NCBI GenBank assembly: GCA_964641415.1
Contig: CAZXMW010000011.1
Coordinates: 22,934 to 86,933, forward strand
Reading direction: 5' to 3'
Source: JAHECW01 sp964641415
GTDB taxonomy: Bacteria; Acidobacteriota; Thermoanaerobaculia; Thermoanaerobaculales; Sulfomarinibacteraceae
Length of the DNA stretch: 64,000 nucleotides
Below, piece by piece: positions 25,226 through 36,481 of the stretch; position 1 is the stretch's first letter, and every line of letters starts with the position of its first letter. Below the pieces are notes generated by a model, which saw only the letters and a program-made list of their open reading frames with translations, had not been told where the DNA came from and did no database searches. Both the position numbers and the translations under genes were made by a program.

Positions 25226-28200
25226 TCACCTCAGGTCGAGGGTCACCGTGTCATGCTCCACCGTCGCGACCGTGCCTTCCCGGGTGATTCCGGCCCGGGT
25301 GACCACCACGCGGTAGTCGTCCGCCCTGAGCGGCCCGATCCGGACCCCGTCCGGTCCGGGCAACGGCGGACTGACCATCATCAGCAGGCTGGTCAGGTCG
25401 ATGCCGTCGGCGGTCAGCACGCGCATGGCCGGGGTCCGCTCCACCGGCCCAAGGAGAACGTCGATGACGCCGCCACGACCGAGCTCGACCGCCGCGTCGC
25501 GCCGGTCGCCGTCGTCGACAGCCAGCTCGGCGCCACAGCCGGCGGCGCCGCCGTAGGCCGCGGCGCACGGCCGGTATCGTCCGGCCTCGACACCGGTGAA
25601 GACGGCGATTCCCTGACTGTCGGTGAAGCCGGTCAGGGTCGTCGCGCCGACCAGGTAGACCGGCGCGCCGCCCAGGGAACCGCCGGCCGACGTCACGACG
25701 AGCGTCAGCTCGGCGCCGTCGGGCGGCCCGAGCTCGAGGGTCAGCGGACCGGCCCGTTGACCCGGCCGCAGCTCGACCTCGATCGGGGCCGCCTCGCTGA
25801 ACTCGCCGTGGGCGGCGGCCACCCGGACCGCGCCGGGATCCAACCCGAAGAAGCTGAAGCCCCCGTCGCCGTCGCTGTACCCGTCGGCGAGCGGCCGGTT
25901 GCCAAGATCGACCACGAGCACCGCGGCGCCCGCCACCGGCATGCCGTCGGGGTCGACGACGACGCCGTCGACGCCGGAGTCTGAGAATCGGATCAGGCAG
26001 CGGTGGACCTCGGTCTGAGGCACCACCAGCTCACGGCTCACCGGGGAGGCGCCGGGGTCCGGAGGCGTGTACGACGCGGTGTAGATCCCCGGCAGCACGC
26101 CGTCGGCGGCGAAGCGGCCGTCGCCGGCGACGACGACGCTGCGCGGCGCCTGGTCGATGCCGAAGAACCGGCGTCGGTCGGCGTCGGTCTGGACCATGAC
26201 CACCATGCCGTCGCCGCGGGCGCCGGCGGTGGCCAGCACCAGATGACCACCGGCTGCCGGGCGGTCGCCGATCAACACCTGACCCTCGAGGCGCATCCCG
26301 CCGAGCCGCAGCTCGACGGTGGCGATCTCGTCGGCGCCGCCCTCGACGGTGGCCCGGGCGGATGCCTCACCGCGGCTCGCGGTCACGACCCACCGCCCGG
26401 CGGGCAGGTGCTCGGTTCGGAACCAACCGTCGTGGTCGGTGCTTGCGGTCGCTTCCGGAACGTAGGCGTAGGCGGCGTCCTCGCTGAGCTCCACCGCGAC
26501 GCCGGTCTGCGGTCGTCCAGACCGGTCGATCACCTGGCCGACCACGGTCAGCCCCCGACCGAGAGTGATGTCGCCGAGATCGGCCCCGATTTCGTCGGGC
26601 TCGACCCCGTCGCGTCGCCAGGCGGCGTAGCCCGGCGCCCGGACCACCGCGCGGCAGGCGCCCGGGTCGAGGCCCTCGAGCAGGAAGACGCCGTCGGCGT
26701 CGGTCAGAGCCTGGGGCGGCCGGTCGAGCCAGACCGGCTTGCGGAACTGGTGCGGCGAGCCCGGTTCGCAGGTCACCCGCGCGCCCGGCAGCGGCTGCGC
26801 GGTGCGGCCGTCGAGCACCCGGCCGCCGATCGCGAGCCCGCGCTCGGGGACCGCGGCGGGCAGACGGGCCAGCTCGCCGGCGCCGAGCTCGACAACCTCG
26901 CTCGTCAGCGTCGCCGCACCGGGCAGTCGGACCTCGAGCCGATGGCGGCCGACATCGAGCCCCGAGGCGACCACGGCGCCGAGCTCGGCGTCCCACCGAG
27001 CCTGCCCCTCGCGGACTTCGCGGCCCCGGTCGTCGACCTGGACCCACACGGCGACGACGTCTCCGGGCGCGAAACTGCGGTCTGTCAGCATCGGCCACTC
27101 GAGGCCGCCGCCCAGGGGCAGGTGGAGCACGGTCTCGGCCGGGCCGGTGTCGATCTCGCCCTGCCACGGCCGCAGCCGGTCGGCGAAGACCTTGAGCACC
27201 AGGGCGCCGCCGGGCGTGACGCCCGGAAAGAGCACAACCCCGTCGTCGTCGGCCGCGAAGCGCCGGAACGCCTCGGTGTCGATGACCTGGGCGCCGGCGA
27301 CCGGCCGGTCGAGCTCGTCGCGGATGACGAGCCGCAGATCGTGGCCCGGTGCGAGCTCCAGCCGCACCGGCGCCGAGGCGACCGCCGGGTCGAGCTCCAG
27401 GCTCCGCTCGGCACAGGCGAAGCCCTGGGCGCACACCCGGATCGTGACCTCTCCGGCGAGCAGCCCGCCGACCGTGAACCGGCCGTCGGCGTCGGACCGA
27501 CTCTGCTGACGGTAGCGGAAGTCGTCGAGTTCGGCGATTCGCCCGGCAACGGTGACGTCGGCGCCGGCGACCGGCGCGCCGCGACGGTCGACCACCGCGC
27601 CGCTGACCGCCAGGCCGCGCTGAAGAGTGATCGTCAGACGCTGCGGCAGAGCGTCGATTCGACCCACGACCGGCGCCCGCCCGGCGACCCACACCACGCC
27701 GAGGTAGCTTTCGGCGCTGTCCAGATCCGCGACACGGAGGGCGCCGTCGGCCTCGATCTCGTGCTCGGCGGCGACGCTGTGAAAGGGCGCGAACGGGGAC
27801 AGGTCAGCGTGCTGGGCGAGCCACAGCCGGCCCCCGCCGGCGGGCCGCAGCTCGAGATCGAGATCGGCACGCGCCTCGAGCAGAACCACGTGCCGCCGCT
27901 GACCGGGCGCGACGGTGACGGTCGTCGGGCGGTAGCCGGGGGCGGCGATCGCCAGCGCCTCGCCGCCGAAGCAGGCCAGGTCGAGCCGGCCGCCGGGCGC
28001 CGACCAGCGCGCCGCGGCGATGGTCTTCGGCGCGTCGGTGTCGAGCCAGCGCAGCCGGCCCGAGGTCACGGGCTCGCCGGTGGCGGCGTCGAGCACCAGC
28101 AGCCGGGCGGTGGCCATCTCGGGCAGCCGCAGCACGGCATCGGCGTCGATGCCGATTCGCACCGGGATGCCGGCGCCGTCGCGAACCCAGGCGCCGTCGG

Positions 28201-28324
28201 GGTCGGCCTCAACCCTGGCCCGATCGACGACGAGGCCATCGGGGCCGAACACCTGCGGCGCGGCGCCGAGCACCGCAGCCGCCAGCACGACCAATGCTGT
28301 CACGCCCGTGATCCGACGCTGCAT
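25226..28324 (-). CDS. Large secreted protein with repeated carboxypeptidase-regulatory-like domains
   Basis: 1032 residues with a signal peptide (MQRRITGVTALVVLAAAVLG, mature from about residue 22). Most of the chain is a row of beta-sandwich repeats of the carboxypeptidase-regulatory / CNA-B type, each with signatures like GxVvDrrGaPVAGAdV, SDADGRFTVGGLLAG and DADGVFLLEGLDPG. Such domains are structural and often carry carbohydrate- or protein-binding surfaces; I see no catalytic domain, TonB box or membrane anchor. GGAGG is well placed before ATG 28324. It starts 38 bases after the propeller-like gene and both follow the small peptide gene, so the three probably form one operon under the promoter at 29679-29707. 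Confidence 0.82.
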   Translation of the reverse strand: MQRRITGVTALVVLAAAVLGAAPQVFGPDGLVVDRARVEADPDGAWVRDGAGIPVRIGIDADAVLRLPEMATARLLVLDAATGEPVTSGRLRWLDTDAPKTIAAARWSAPGGRLDLACFGGEALAIAAPGYRPTTVTVAPGQRRHVVLLEARADLDLELRPAGGGRLWLAQHADLSPFAPFHSVAAEHEIEADGALRVADLDSAESYLGVVWVAGRAPVVGRIDALPQRLTITLQRGLAVSGAVVDRRGAPVAGADVTVAGRIAELDDFRYRQQSRSDADGRFTVGGLLAGEVTIRVCAQGFACAERSLELDPAVASAPVRLELAPGHDLRLVIRDELDRPVAGAQVIDTEAFRRFAADDDGVVLFPGVTPGGALVLKVFADRLRPWQGEIDTGPAETVLHLPLGGGLEWPMLTDRSFAPGDVVAVWVQVDDRGREVREGQARWDAELGAVVASGLDVGRHRLEVRLPGAATLTSEVVELGAGELARLPAAVPERGLAIGGRVLDGRTAQPLPGARVTCEPGSPHQFRKPVWLDRPPQALTDADGVFLLEGLDPGACRAVVRAPGYAAWRRDGVEPDEIGADLGDITLGRGLTVVGQVIDRSGRPQTGVAVELSEDAAYAYVPEATASTDHDGWFRTEHLPAGRWVVTASRGEASARATVEGGADEIATVELRLGGMRLEGQVLIGDRPAAGGHLVLATAGARGDGMVVMVQTDADRRRFFGIDQAPRSVVVAGDGRFAADGVLPGIYTASYTPPDPGASPVSRELVVPQTEVHRCLIRFSDSGVDGVVVDPDGMPVAGAAVLVVDLGNRPLADGYSDGDGGFSFFGLDPGAVRVAAAHGEFSEAAPIEVELRPGQRAGPLTLELGPPDGAELTLVVTSAGGSLGGAPVYLVGATTLTGFTDSQGIAVFTGVEAGRYRPCAAAYGGAAGCGAELAVDDGDRRDAAVELGRGGVIDVLLGPVERTPAMRVLTADGIDLTSLLMMVSPPLPGPDGVRIGPLRADDYRVVVTRAGITREGTVATVEHDTVTLDLR

Positions 28325-28362
28325 CGTGCCCTCCGTGGCGACGCGGCCATCGCAAGTCGACG

Positions 28363-29436
28363 TCAGTTGTCAAGGCCGGTGATCGACACCATCCATGCGG
28401 TGGTCGCCGAGCCCGGCTCCCAGCCCTTCTGCCCGACCAGGACAAGCTGACCGAAGCCGGCGTCGGCCACCGTCAGCCGGCCGCCGCCGACGCCCGGGAT
28501 CTCGATGCCGGTGGCCACCGGCTCGCCGTTCGGACGGTACAGGTCGAGCTCGTGCCTCTGCCTCAGGTCGCCGTCCGGCACCCCGACCACGATCGCCACC
28601 AGGTCGGCGTCGAGCGCGACCGGGCGCTTGACCTGGACCTGGGCCAGGCTCCAACGCGAGTAGGTCTCGCGGCCCGAGGCGTCGTGAACCGGCTCGTAGC
28701 CGGCGAAGTTCGGCGGCCGGAAGCGCGGGTTCGCCCCCCTCCAGGCACGAACCAGGCGGTCGCGCTCGTCGAAGACGAAGACCCCGTAGCTCAGTGGGTC
28801 GACGTAGAGCCAGCCGCCGCCGGGAAGCGCCCCGATACCACCCGCGGTCGGCCCGGCGAAGTGGATCCTCTTGACCACCTCGGGGACCGGCATCGACGCC
28901 GGATACTCCTGAAGCGGCACCACCGAGCCGTCGTCGTACTGGACGAACAGGTAGGGCACACCGCCGCCCGACACGGTCTGGCTCGCGGTGCCGGCAACCA
29001 CCATCCGGTCGGCGAGAACCAGCGGCTGAGCTCCGGCGCCGGTGGTCAGGGACGGGTACTCCTGGACGAAGCTGAAATCCTCGTCATAGTAGATCCAGAA
29101 GTAACGGTCGCCGTGGACGACGCAGCGGCCGGCGCCGCAGCCCAGGTGCTGCGGTCCCGTGACCTGGCCCCGCTTGGTGCCCATCGCCACGACCGCGCCC
29201 CGGTCGGCGCCGGACCTCAGATCGATCTCGCGCAGCCCGTTGGTGTAGTCGGGCAGCAGCAGCCGGTCGCCCCGGACCACGGCATCGACCACCATGTAGG
29301 CGGGCGCCTCGAGCTCGACCGCGCGCACCTCGCACCGCAGCGACGAGCTGACCGCGGCGGGCTCGAAGGCGCCGGCGGAACAAACCGACAAGCCGACGCC
29401 GGCCACGCCGACGACGATCGGAAGGACCCGGATCAC
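28363..29436 (-). CDS. Secreted beta-propeller-like protein of unknown function
   Basis: 357 residues starting at GTG 29436 (AGGA four bases upstream), with a signal peptide ending near residue 24. The chain alternates strands and turns in a six- or seven-fold pattern: GDRLLLPDYTNGLREIDL, GDRYFWIYYDE, GGGWLYVDPLSYGVFVFDE, DLVAIVVG. This resembles the 6-bladed propeller / TolB-like proteins of Bacteroidota. Only two or three cysteines are present and no catalytic motif. It begins 10 bases after the stop of the 66-residue peptide gene and is followed by the large Ig-like gene. A receptor or carrier for the small peptide is one possibility, which is inference from gene order only. Confidence 0.7.
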   Translation of the reverse strand: MIRVLPIVVGVAGVGLSVCSAGAFEPAAVSSSLRCEVRAVELEAPAYMVVDAVVRGDRLLLPDYTNGLREIDLRSGADRGAVVAMGTKRGQVTGPQHLGCGAGRCVVHGDRYFWIYYDEDFSFVQEYPSLTTGAGAQPLVLADRMVVAGTASQTVSGGGVPYLFVQYDDGSVVPLQEYPASMPVPEVVKRIHFAGPTAGGIGALPGGGWLYVDPLSYGVFVFDERDRLVRAWRGANPRFRPPNFAGYEPVHDASGRETYSRWSLAQVQVKRPVALDADLVAIVVGVPDGDLRQRHELDLYRPNGEPVATGIEIPGVGGGRLTVADAGFGQLVLVGQKGWEPGSATTAWMVSITGLDN

Positions 29437-29446
29437 GAGGTCCTGA

Positions 29447-29647
29447 TCAGTCCGGATAGACGTAGATGACGTAGCAGTCGTACGGCAGCGGTGCACAGCC
29501 GTTCGGGTGGTTCGGCGTGTACACCTGATAGCCCCACTGCTGAACGGCGGCATCGACCGGGGTCGGCGCGACGGTGATGGTCACCGCCAACGCGATCAGC
29601 CAGATCGCGACCGCGACGACGGTCAGGCGACTCCTCCTCAACTTCAT
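29447..29647 (-). CDS. Small secreted cysteine-containing peptide
   Basis: 66 residues. A basic start (MKLRRSRLT) and a long hydrophobic core (VVAVAIWLIALAVTITVA) form a signal peptide or anchor, probably cut near VDA-AV. The mature part is about 30 residues, rich in Tyr, Pro and Asn, with two cysteines (NGCAPLPYDCYV) that could form a disulfide, and ends in IYVYPD. Support for a real gene: GGAGGG eight bases before ATG 29647, a near-consensus promoter just upstream, and tight linkage to the propeller-like gene. Its design recalls the small secreted peptides next to 6-bladed propeller genes in Bacteroidota, but the sequence is not one I recognise. Confidence 0.75.
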   Translation of the reverse strand: MKLRRSRLTVVAVAIWLIALAVTITVAPTPVDAAVQQWGYQVYTPNHPNGCAPLPYDCYVIYVYPD

Positions 29648-29678
29648 GGTGCCCTCCAAGCGAAGTTCGATGGCTGTC

Positions 29679-29707
29679 ATGGTAGGGCCGGATGTCGCAA
29701 GTGTCAA
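29679..29707 (-). promoter_or_regulatory. Near-consensus sigma-70 promoter of the peptide/propeller operon
   Basis: Reverse strand: TTGACA (29702-29707), exactly 17 bases, then TACCAT (29679-29684). The predicted leader is about 25 bases and carries the GGAGGG of the peptide gene. It is among the strongest promoters in the window. Confidence 0.75.
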
Positions 29708-29890
29708 GCAAGACGCGACCGTTCCTGACATCTTGGCGGACAACCGCACGAATTGGCCGGGTCGAGCACGTTCGCACCGGGCGGACCCGGCTCCAGGCCG
29801 GGCTCTCCCGGCAGGAAATCCGGCCCTGTCGGGGTCGTTGGCGGTCGGCCGCCGGATTGGCGGCCCCGGCAGGCGAGCCGACCTCGAGCC

Positions 29891-31072
29891 TCAGTCGCCG
29901 GGCTTGGGGTCCACCAGCGCCGCGGCGACCGCCGACCGCTCGCCGAGCATCTCGAGCACGGTTTCGGCGCACAGCGCGAACGAGAAGTTCTTCTGCCGGT
30001 GGCTCGTGGTCACGACCCCGCACACCCGGCCCCGATCGTCGAACAGCGGCCCGCCGGAGGAACCCGAATGGACCGTGGCGTCGGTCTGGACCATGGCGCC
30101 GCGCAGCGCCGAGATCACACCCGAGGTGATGCTGTGGTCGAGCCCGATCGGGCTGCCCACCGCCCACACCGACTGGCCGACCTGGAGGTCGCGGCACAGC
30201 CGCAGCGGCGCCGGCGCGCCCCAGCCGCCGAGGCCCGGCACCATCACCACCGCCAGATCGTGCGACCGCGAGTAGAAGTCGAGCACCGCCGGCAGCTGGA
30301 TGCCGCTCTCGAGCTGGACCTCGTAGCCGACGCCGCGCGGGTCGGCGGCCTCGTGGTAGACGACGTGGCGATTGGTCAACACGTAGAGCTGGCCGCTGAC
30401 GTCGATCCCGAGCACCGATCCCGAGCCGTGGCCGACCATCGCGCCGTCGACCAGCACATTGACCTTGACCACCGAGCCGCGGATCGCGGCATACAGCGCC
30501 TCGGTCGGCATGGCCGGACGGTCGTTGGCCGCCTGGGGCATCATGATCTCCGGGTGAAGCTGGAGCTCTGCCGGCGGGAAGGTCTCCGGGTGCCGGTTGA
30601 ACCACGCCACCGCCGCGGCCGCCGCGAGCACCGCCACCGCGGCCACCCGCAGCACTCGGCGGACGGGGGCCGCGCGCCAGAGGGTCGCCTGGTAGGCGAG
30701 CCGGCCGACCCCGCACCGGCGGCGCAGCCTGGCGATGAACACCAGCTCGCCGCGGCGCAGCCTGCGGTCGGCGGTGAGCACCGCGACCGTGCGGTCGAAC
30801 AGCCGCCGCTTGGCCGCCTCGTCGATTTCTTCGACCTCGGCGAGAACGCCGGTGCGGCTGACGTCGTGCAGCGCGATCCTCCGCAGCTCGGCCCGGTCGG
30901 CCTCCGCCGCCGCGATCCGATCCATCAGGTGGCTCAGGTGGTCGCGCTCCGCCGCGGCCATCGACCCGTCGGCCCAGATCGCCGCGACGCAGACCCGGAA
31001 CAGCAGCGCATCCTCAGCGCCGATGCCGCCGATGCCCCGTGCCGCGGTTGCGTGACCACCGCCGTCGCTCAC
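29891..31072 (-). CDS. TerB-like domain fused to membrane-anchored trypsin-like protease
   Basis: 393 residues. The first 150 form a helical TerB/DjlA-like domain with two acidic turn motifs (WADGSMAAAE and TADRRLRRGE). One membrane helix follows (VLRVAAVAVLAAAAAVAWF, about 165-185), then a trypsin-fold (S1C-like) domain with His in TNRHVVY, Asp in SHDLAVVMV and Ser in HSGSSGGPLF. There is no PDZ domain as in DegP. The likely topology is TerB inside, protease outside. Start: GTG 31072 lies six bases behind a TACCAT box (31079-31084); an upstream in-frame GTG at 31105 is outside the expected transcript. Genes of this arrangement are unusual. The neighbouring peptide/propeller operon is downstream. 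Confidence 0.85.
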   Translation of the reverse strand: MSDGGGHATAARGIGGIGAEDALLFRVCVAAIWADGSMAAAERDHLSHLMDRIAAAEADRAELRRIALHDVSRTGVLAEVEEIDEAAKRRLFDRTVAVLTADRRLRRGELVFIARLRRRCGVGRLAYQATLWRAAPVRRVLRVAAVAVLAAAAAVAWFNRHPETFPPAELQLHPEIMMPQAANDRPAMPTEALYAAIRGSVVKVNVLVDGAMVGHGSGSVLGIDVSGQLYVLTNRHVVYHEAADPRGVGYEVQLESGIQLPAVLDFYSRSHDLAVVMVPGLGGWGAPAPLRLCRDLQVGQSVWAVGSPIGLDHSITSGVISALRGAMVQTDATVHSGSSGGPLFDDRGRVCGVVTTSHRQKNFSFALCAETVLEMLGERSAVAAALVDPKPGD

Positions 31073-31078
31073 CCGGCG

Positions 31079-31084
31079 ATGGTA
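31079..31084 (-). promoter_or_regulatory. -10 box for leaderless TerB-trypsin mRNA
   Basis: TACCAT on the reverse strand ends six bases before GTG 31072, with no Shine-Dalgarno sequence. It supports that start over the upstream one. Confidence 0.4.
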
Positions 31085-31208
31085 GCGCAGCTCGATCTCC
31101 GGCACGAGAGTGGACAGGACGCCCTCGGTGCGGCGGGCCCGGCGCCTCGTCCCGTGCTGGCGCTTCCGGCCCGGTGTCGTAGACTGTCGGCCGAAGGGAG
31201 AGCGGAAA

Positions 31209-31790
31209 ATGCGGCATCAGACGGCGCGGTGGTCGGTCGTGGGAATCTGTCTGGCGATCCTGACGGCGGCCGGGCCGGCGGCGGCCTCAAACGGTCTCTA
31301 CATCGGGGGCAGCCTCGGCCAGACCAGCCTGTCCATCGACAACCTGGATCTCGACATCGACGAGCTCGATTTCTCCGACAGCGACACCTCGTACAAGATC
31401 TTCGCCGGCTACCGGTTCATGGGCTTCTTTGCGGTCGAGGCGAGCTACGTCGACTTCGGCGCCCTGTCGGACTCGACCGACGTCGGGGGTGGGACGGTGC
31501 GCTTCGATACCGACCTCTCCGGCTACGACGCCATGGTCCTCGGGATCCTGCCGATCGCCATGGTGGACGTCTTCGCCAAGGCCGGGCTGGTGAGCTGGGA
31601 CGCGGACATCCGGGCCGCCTACGGCAGCATCTCAGAGCTCGACACCGACAGCGGCACCGACCTCGTCTACGGGCTCGGCGTCCAGGTCCGCTTCGGTGGG
31701 TTCGCCGTCAGGGGCGAGGTCGAGTTCTTCGACATCGCCGACGCCGACAGCCTGTACCTGGTCTCGGTGGGCGGGTCCTTCACCTTCTGA
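31209..31790 (+). CDS. Outer-membrane beta-barrel protein
   Basis: 193 residues with a signal peptide (cut near AAA-SNG). Eight amphipathic strands alternate with short acidic loops rich in Asp and Ser, the pattern of an eight-stranded OmpA/OmpW-type barrel; the chain ends SVGGSFTF with a terminal Phe, the signal read by the BAM complex. The first extracellular loop (LSIDNLDLDIDELDFSDSD) is strikingly acidic and might bind cations. The start ATG 31209 has GGGAG upstream and a TAGACT -10 near 31180. It is divergent from the TerB-trypsin gene and upstream of the kinase gene. Confidence 0.85.
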   Translation: MRHQTARWSVVGICLAILTAAGPAAASNGLYIGGSLGQTSLSIDNLDLDIDELDFSDSDTSYKIFAGYRFMGFFAVEASYVDFGALSDSTDVGGGTVRFDTDLSGYDAMVLGILPIAMVDVFAKAGLVSWDADIRAAYGSISELDTDSGTDLVYGLGVQVRFGGFAVRGEVEFFDIADADSLYLVSVGGSFTF

Positions 31791-31821
31791 CCGGCGCCGG
31801 GCCCGGCGGCTCGGCCCGCGA

Positions 31822-31860
31822 TATACTGGTCGCGGACTCCCCCCTCGATCTTTGATCGAG
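31822..31860 (+). promoter_or_regulatory. Promoter and hairpin ahead of the Ser/Thr kinase gene
   Basis: A TATACT box (31822-31827) is followed by a hairpin CTCGATC (31844-31850) with GATCGAG (31854-31860), loop TTT, in the predicted leader. The kinase start lies 80 bases further on. Confidence 0.4.
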
Positions 31861-31939
31861 CCGCCAGGATGGGACAGTCGTTTCGGGCGCGCGCCCGGGA
31901 TCGGCGGGTCGTGCGGGGGCAGCTGCCGAGGGGCGCCAC

Positions 31940-34879
<2,940 letters not shown>

Positions 34880-34912
34880 ACGCCGCCCGCGATCCGGTCG
34901 ATCGCGCTCCGG

Positions 34913-36283
34913 TCAGCGCGGCACGCCGGTGATTCCGCCGGCGCGGGCGCCGTGCACGCACTCAGCCGCGACTCCGTCGCCGTCGAAGTCGTAGGTCACA
35001 CCGCAAGACAGCTCGTTGTACTGGTAGAAGGTCACGACCTCCTGTCGGGTGATCGGGTCGTAGTCGACGGGCTCGCCTGTATACGGATCGAACTCAGTCG
35101 CCTCAACGTCGTCGATGTCGATCACGCCGTCGCCGGTGACGTCCTCGACGACATCGGGGGCTTCGCCGCTGACCACAAAGACCCGGAGGGTGATTCTGAT
35201 GTCGTTGACGAGGTGGTCGATGTAGTTGGTGGAGCCCGGGATGCACGTCACGGGTCCGCCGTCGAGGCGGTAGGCGCCGTCGCCGACGGTGCATGGATAC
35301 CCGTAGTCGTCGACGAACGGCCGGCTCACGCTGCGATCGATGAGAACCACCGGAGTGAAGAGCTCGCGTTGCGCGATGAGGGTCGCCGTCAACGTCGTCC
35401 GGCCCCAGCCGGGCCACGCGTTGACGTTGGCCAGCAAGGTGTAGCCGAGGGAGTTGAAGTGGCCGGCCAGGTTCCACGCCGCCAGCGGCACAGGCGGGTC
35501 GGAGAACCAGCTCGGCACTGGAAGATCACCAGAGTATGGAGGTTCGTACGGCGGGATCATGAACGGGCTGTCGGGTGGTGTTAGGAGTCCCGGTCCGTAA
35601 TCGGCGAGAACGACTAGTCCGGGTATGAGCTGAGAGGTGCCGTAGCGGATGAGGTCATCGGGTGATCCGAGACGCGGGCCGACTCCCTCCAGCACCAGCG
35701 CTCCGCCTCCGTACTTCCAGACAACCGGACGCATCTCCTCCGTCGCGGGGTCCGGATCGGGGACGGCCACCCCGGGACGAAACTCCAGCATGGTCTCGTC
35801 GAACTCCCATGGTTCGAGCTCGTCGAGATCGTCCGGGCAGGAATCGGGAACCAGCGGTTCCGGGTGGCAGTCTGGGTACTCCAGCGACCCGCCGCCGCAC
35901 ACCGCGTCCTCGTACACGCTCTGCTGGGTGTCGTACGGCAGGAAGGACGGACACCCGTCCGGGTCGTCAAACACCAGCCAGCCACGCGAGCCGTCACCCA
36001 GCGCATTGAGTCCGGGGAAGAAGGTCGGGTAGAACTCCTTTCCGATGCCCAACATCCGCGCCTCTGATGCGGTCATGTGGAGGGTCAACGCCCAACCGCT
36101 GTGCGGTTGCAGTGCAGTTTGCGGGCCCCACGGGACCAGAGTGGTGAGAGTCACCTCGGGGGGGTTCCACCATTTTGTCTCGGGGTCGTCTTCCGCCGCG
36201 GCGACGGCCGCAAAGACGACCGCCACCATCAGTACGGCCCAGATTTTCGGATTGAGTTGTCGCGCTCTGACGTTGCTCGTCAT
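34913..36283 (-). CDS. Secreted protein with calcium-binding (dockerin/TSP3-like) loops, function unknown
   Basis: 456 residues with a signal peptide (mature from about AAAEDDPE). The middle is an unrecognised, Pro-, Gly- and Tyr-rich region with paired cysteines. Near the C-terminus two DxDGDG-type loops (DVTGDGVIDIDDVE and YDFDGDGVAAE) resemble dockerin or thrombospondin type 3 calcium loops. I see no enzyme motif. The start ATG 36283 has AAGGAGG seven bases upstream; the ATG just before it is spaced less well. Base composition looks slightly less G+C-rich than its neighbours, which might mean later acquisition. It is convergent with the kinase and divergent from the radical SAM gene. Confidence 0.75.
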   Translation of the reverse strand: MTSNVRARQLNPKIWAVLMVAVVFAAVAAAEDDPETKWWNPPEVTLTTLVPWGPQTALQPHSGWALTLHMTASEARMLGIGKEFYPTFFPGLNALGDGSRGWLVFDDPDGCPSFLPYDTQQSVYEDAVCGGGSLEYPDCHPEPLVPDSCPDDLDELEPWEFDETMLEFRPGVAVPDPDPATEEMRPVVWKYGGGALVLEGVGPRLGSPDDLIRYGTSQLIPGLVVLADYGPGLLTPPDSPFMIPPYEPPYSGDLPVPSWFSDPPVPLAAWNLAGHFNSLGYTLLANVNAWPGWGRTTLTATLIAQRELFTPVVLIDRSVSRPFVDDYGYPCTVGDGAYRLDGGPVTCIPGSTNYIDHLVNDIRITLRVFVVSGEAPDVVEDVTGDGVIDIDDVEATEFDPYTGEPVDYDPITRQEVVTFYQYNELSCGVTYDFDGDGVAAECVHGARAGGITGVPR

Positions 36284-36397
36284 CATGCCACCTCCTTCTG
36301 TCAACGAAACAAACGCCGCGGGGCCGGAAAACGCACGCGCCGATCCGCTCCGGAGCTTGAGAATTGATCGCATATTTATTGACAGCTTCGTAGCGTC

Positions 36398-36426
36398 AGT
36401 CTCGTGATGCTGATCGGTTTTGTCAA
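36398..36426 (-). promoter_or_regulatory. Promoter of the secreted calcium-loop protein
   Basis: Reverse strand: perfect TTGACA (36421-36426), 17-base spacer, then GAGACT (36398-36403), a weaker -10. A second TTGACA exists on the forward strand (36379-36384) without a matching -10. Confidence 0.5.
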
Positions 36427-36468
36427 GCGGCGGGATTTTTGCGGCAATGCCGGACGCGGTCCGATCCG

Positions 36469-36474
36469 TATACT
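36469..36474 (+). promoter_or_regulatory. -10 box for leaderless radical SAM mRNA
   Basis: TATACT ends seven bases before ATG 36482; no Shine-Dalgarno sequence and no clear -35 box. Confidence 0.45.
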
Positions 36475-36481
36475 GGGATCG

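Noticed and set aside
25226..28324. TonB-dependent transporter for the 1032-residue Ig-like protein
   Set aside because: No plug, no barrel strands and no terminal Phe; only repeated beta-sandwich signatures are seen.
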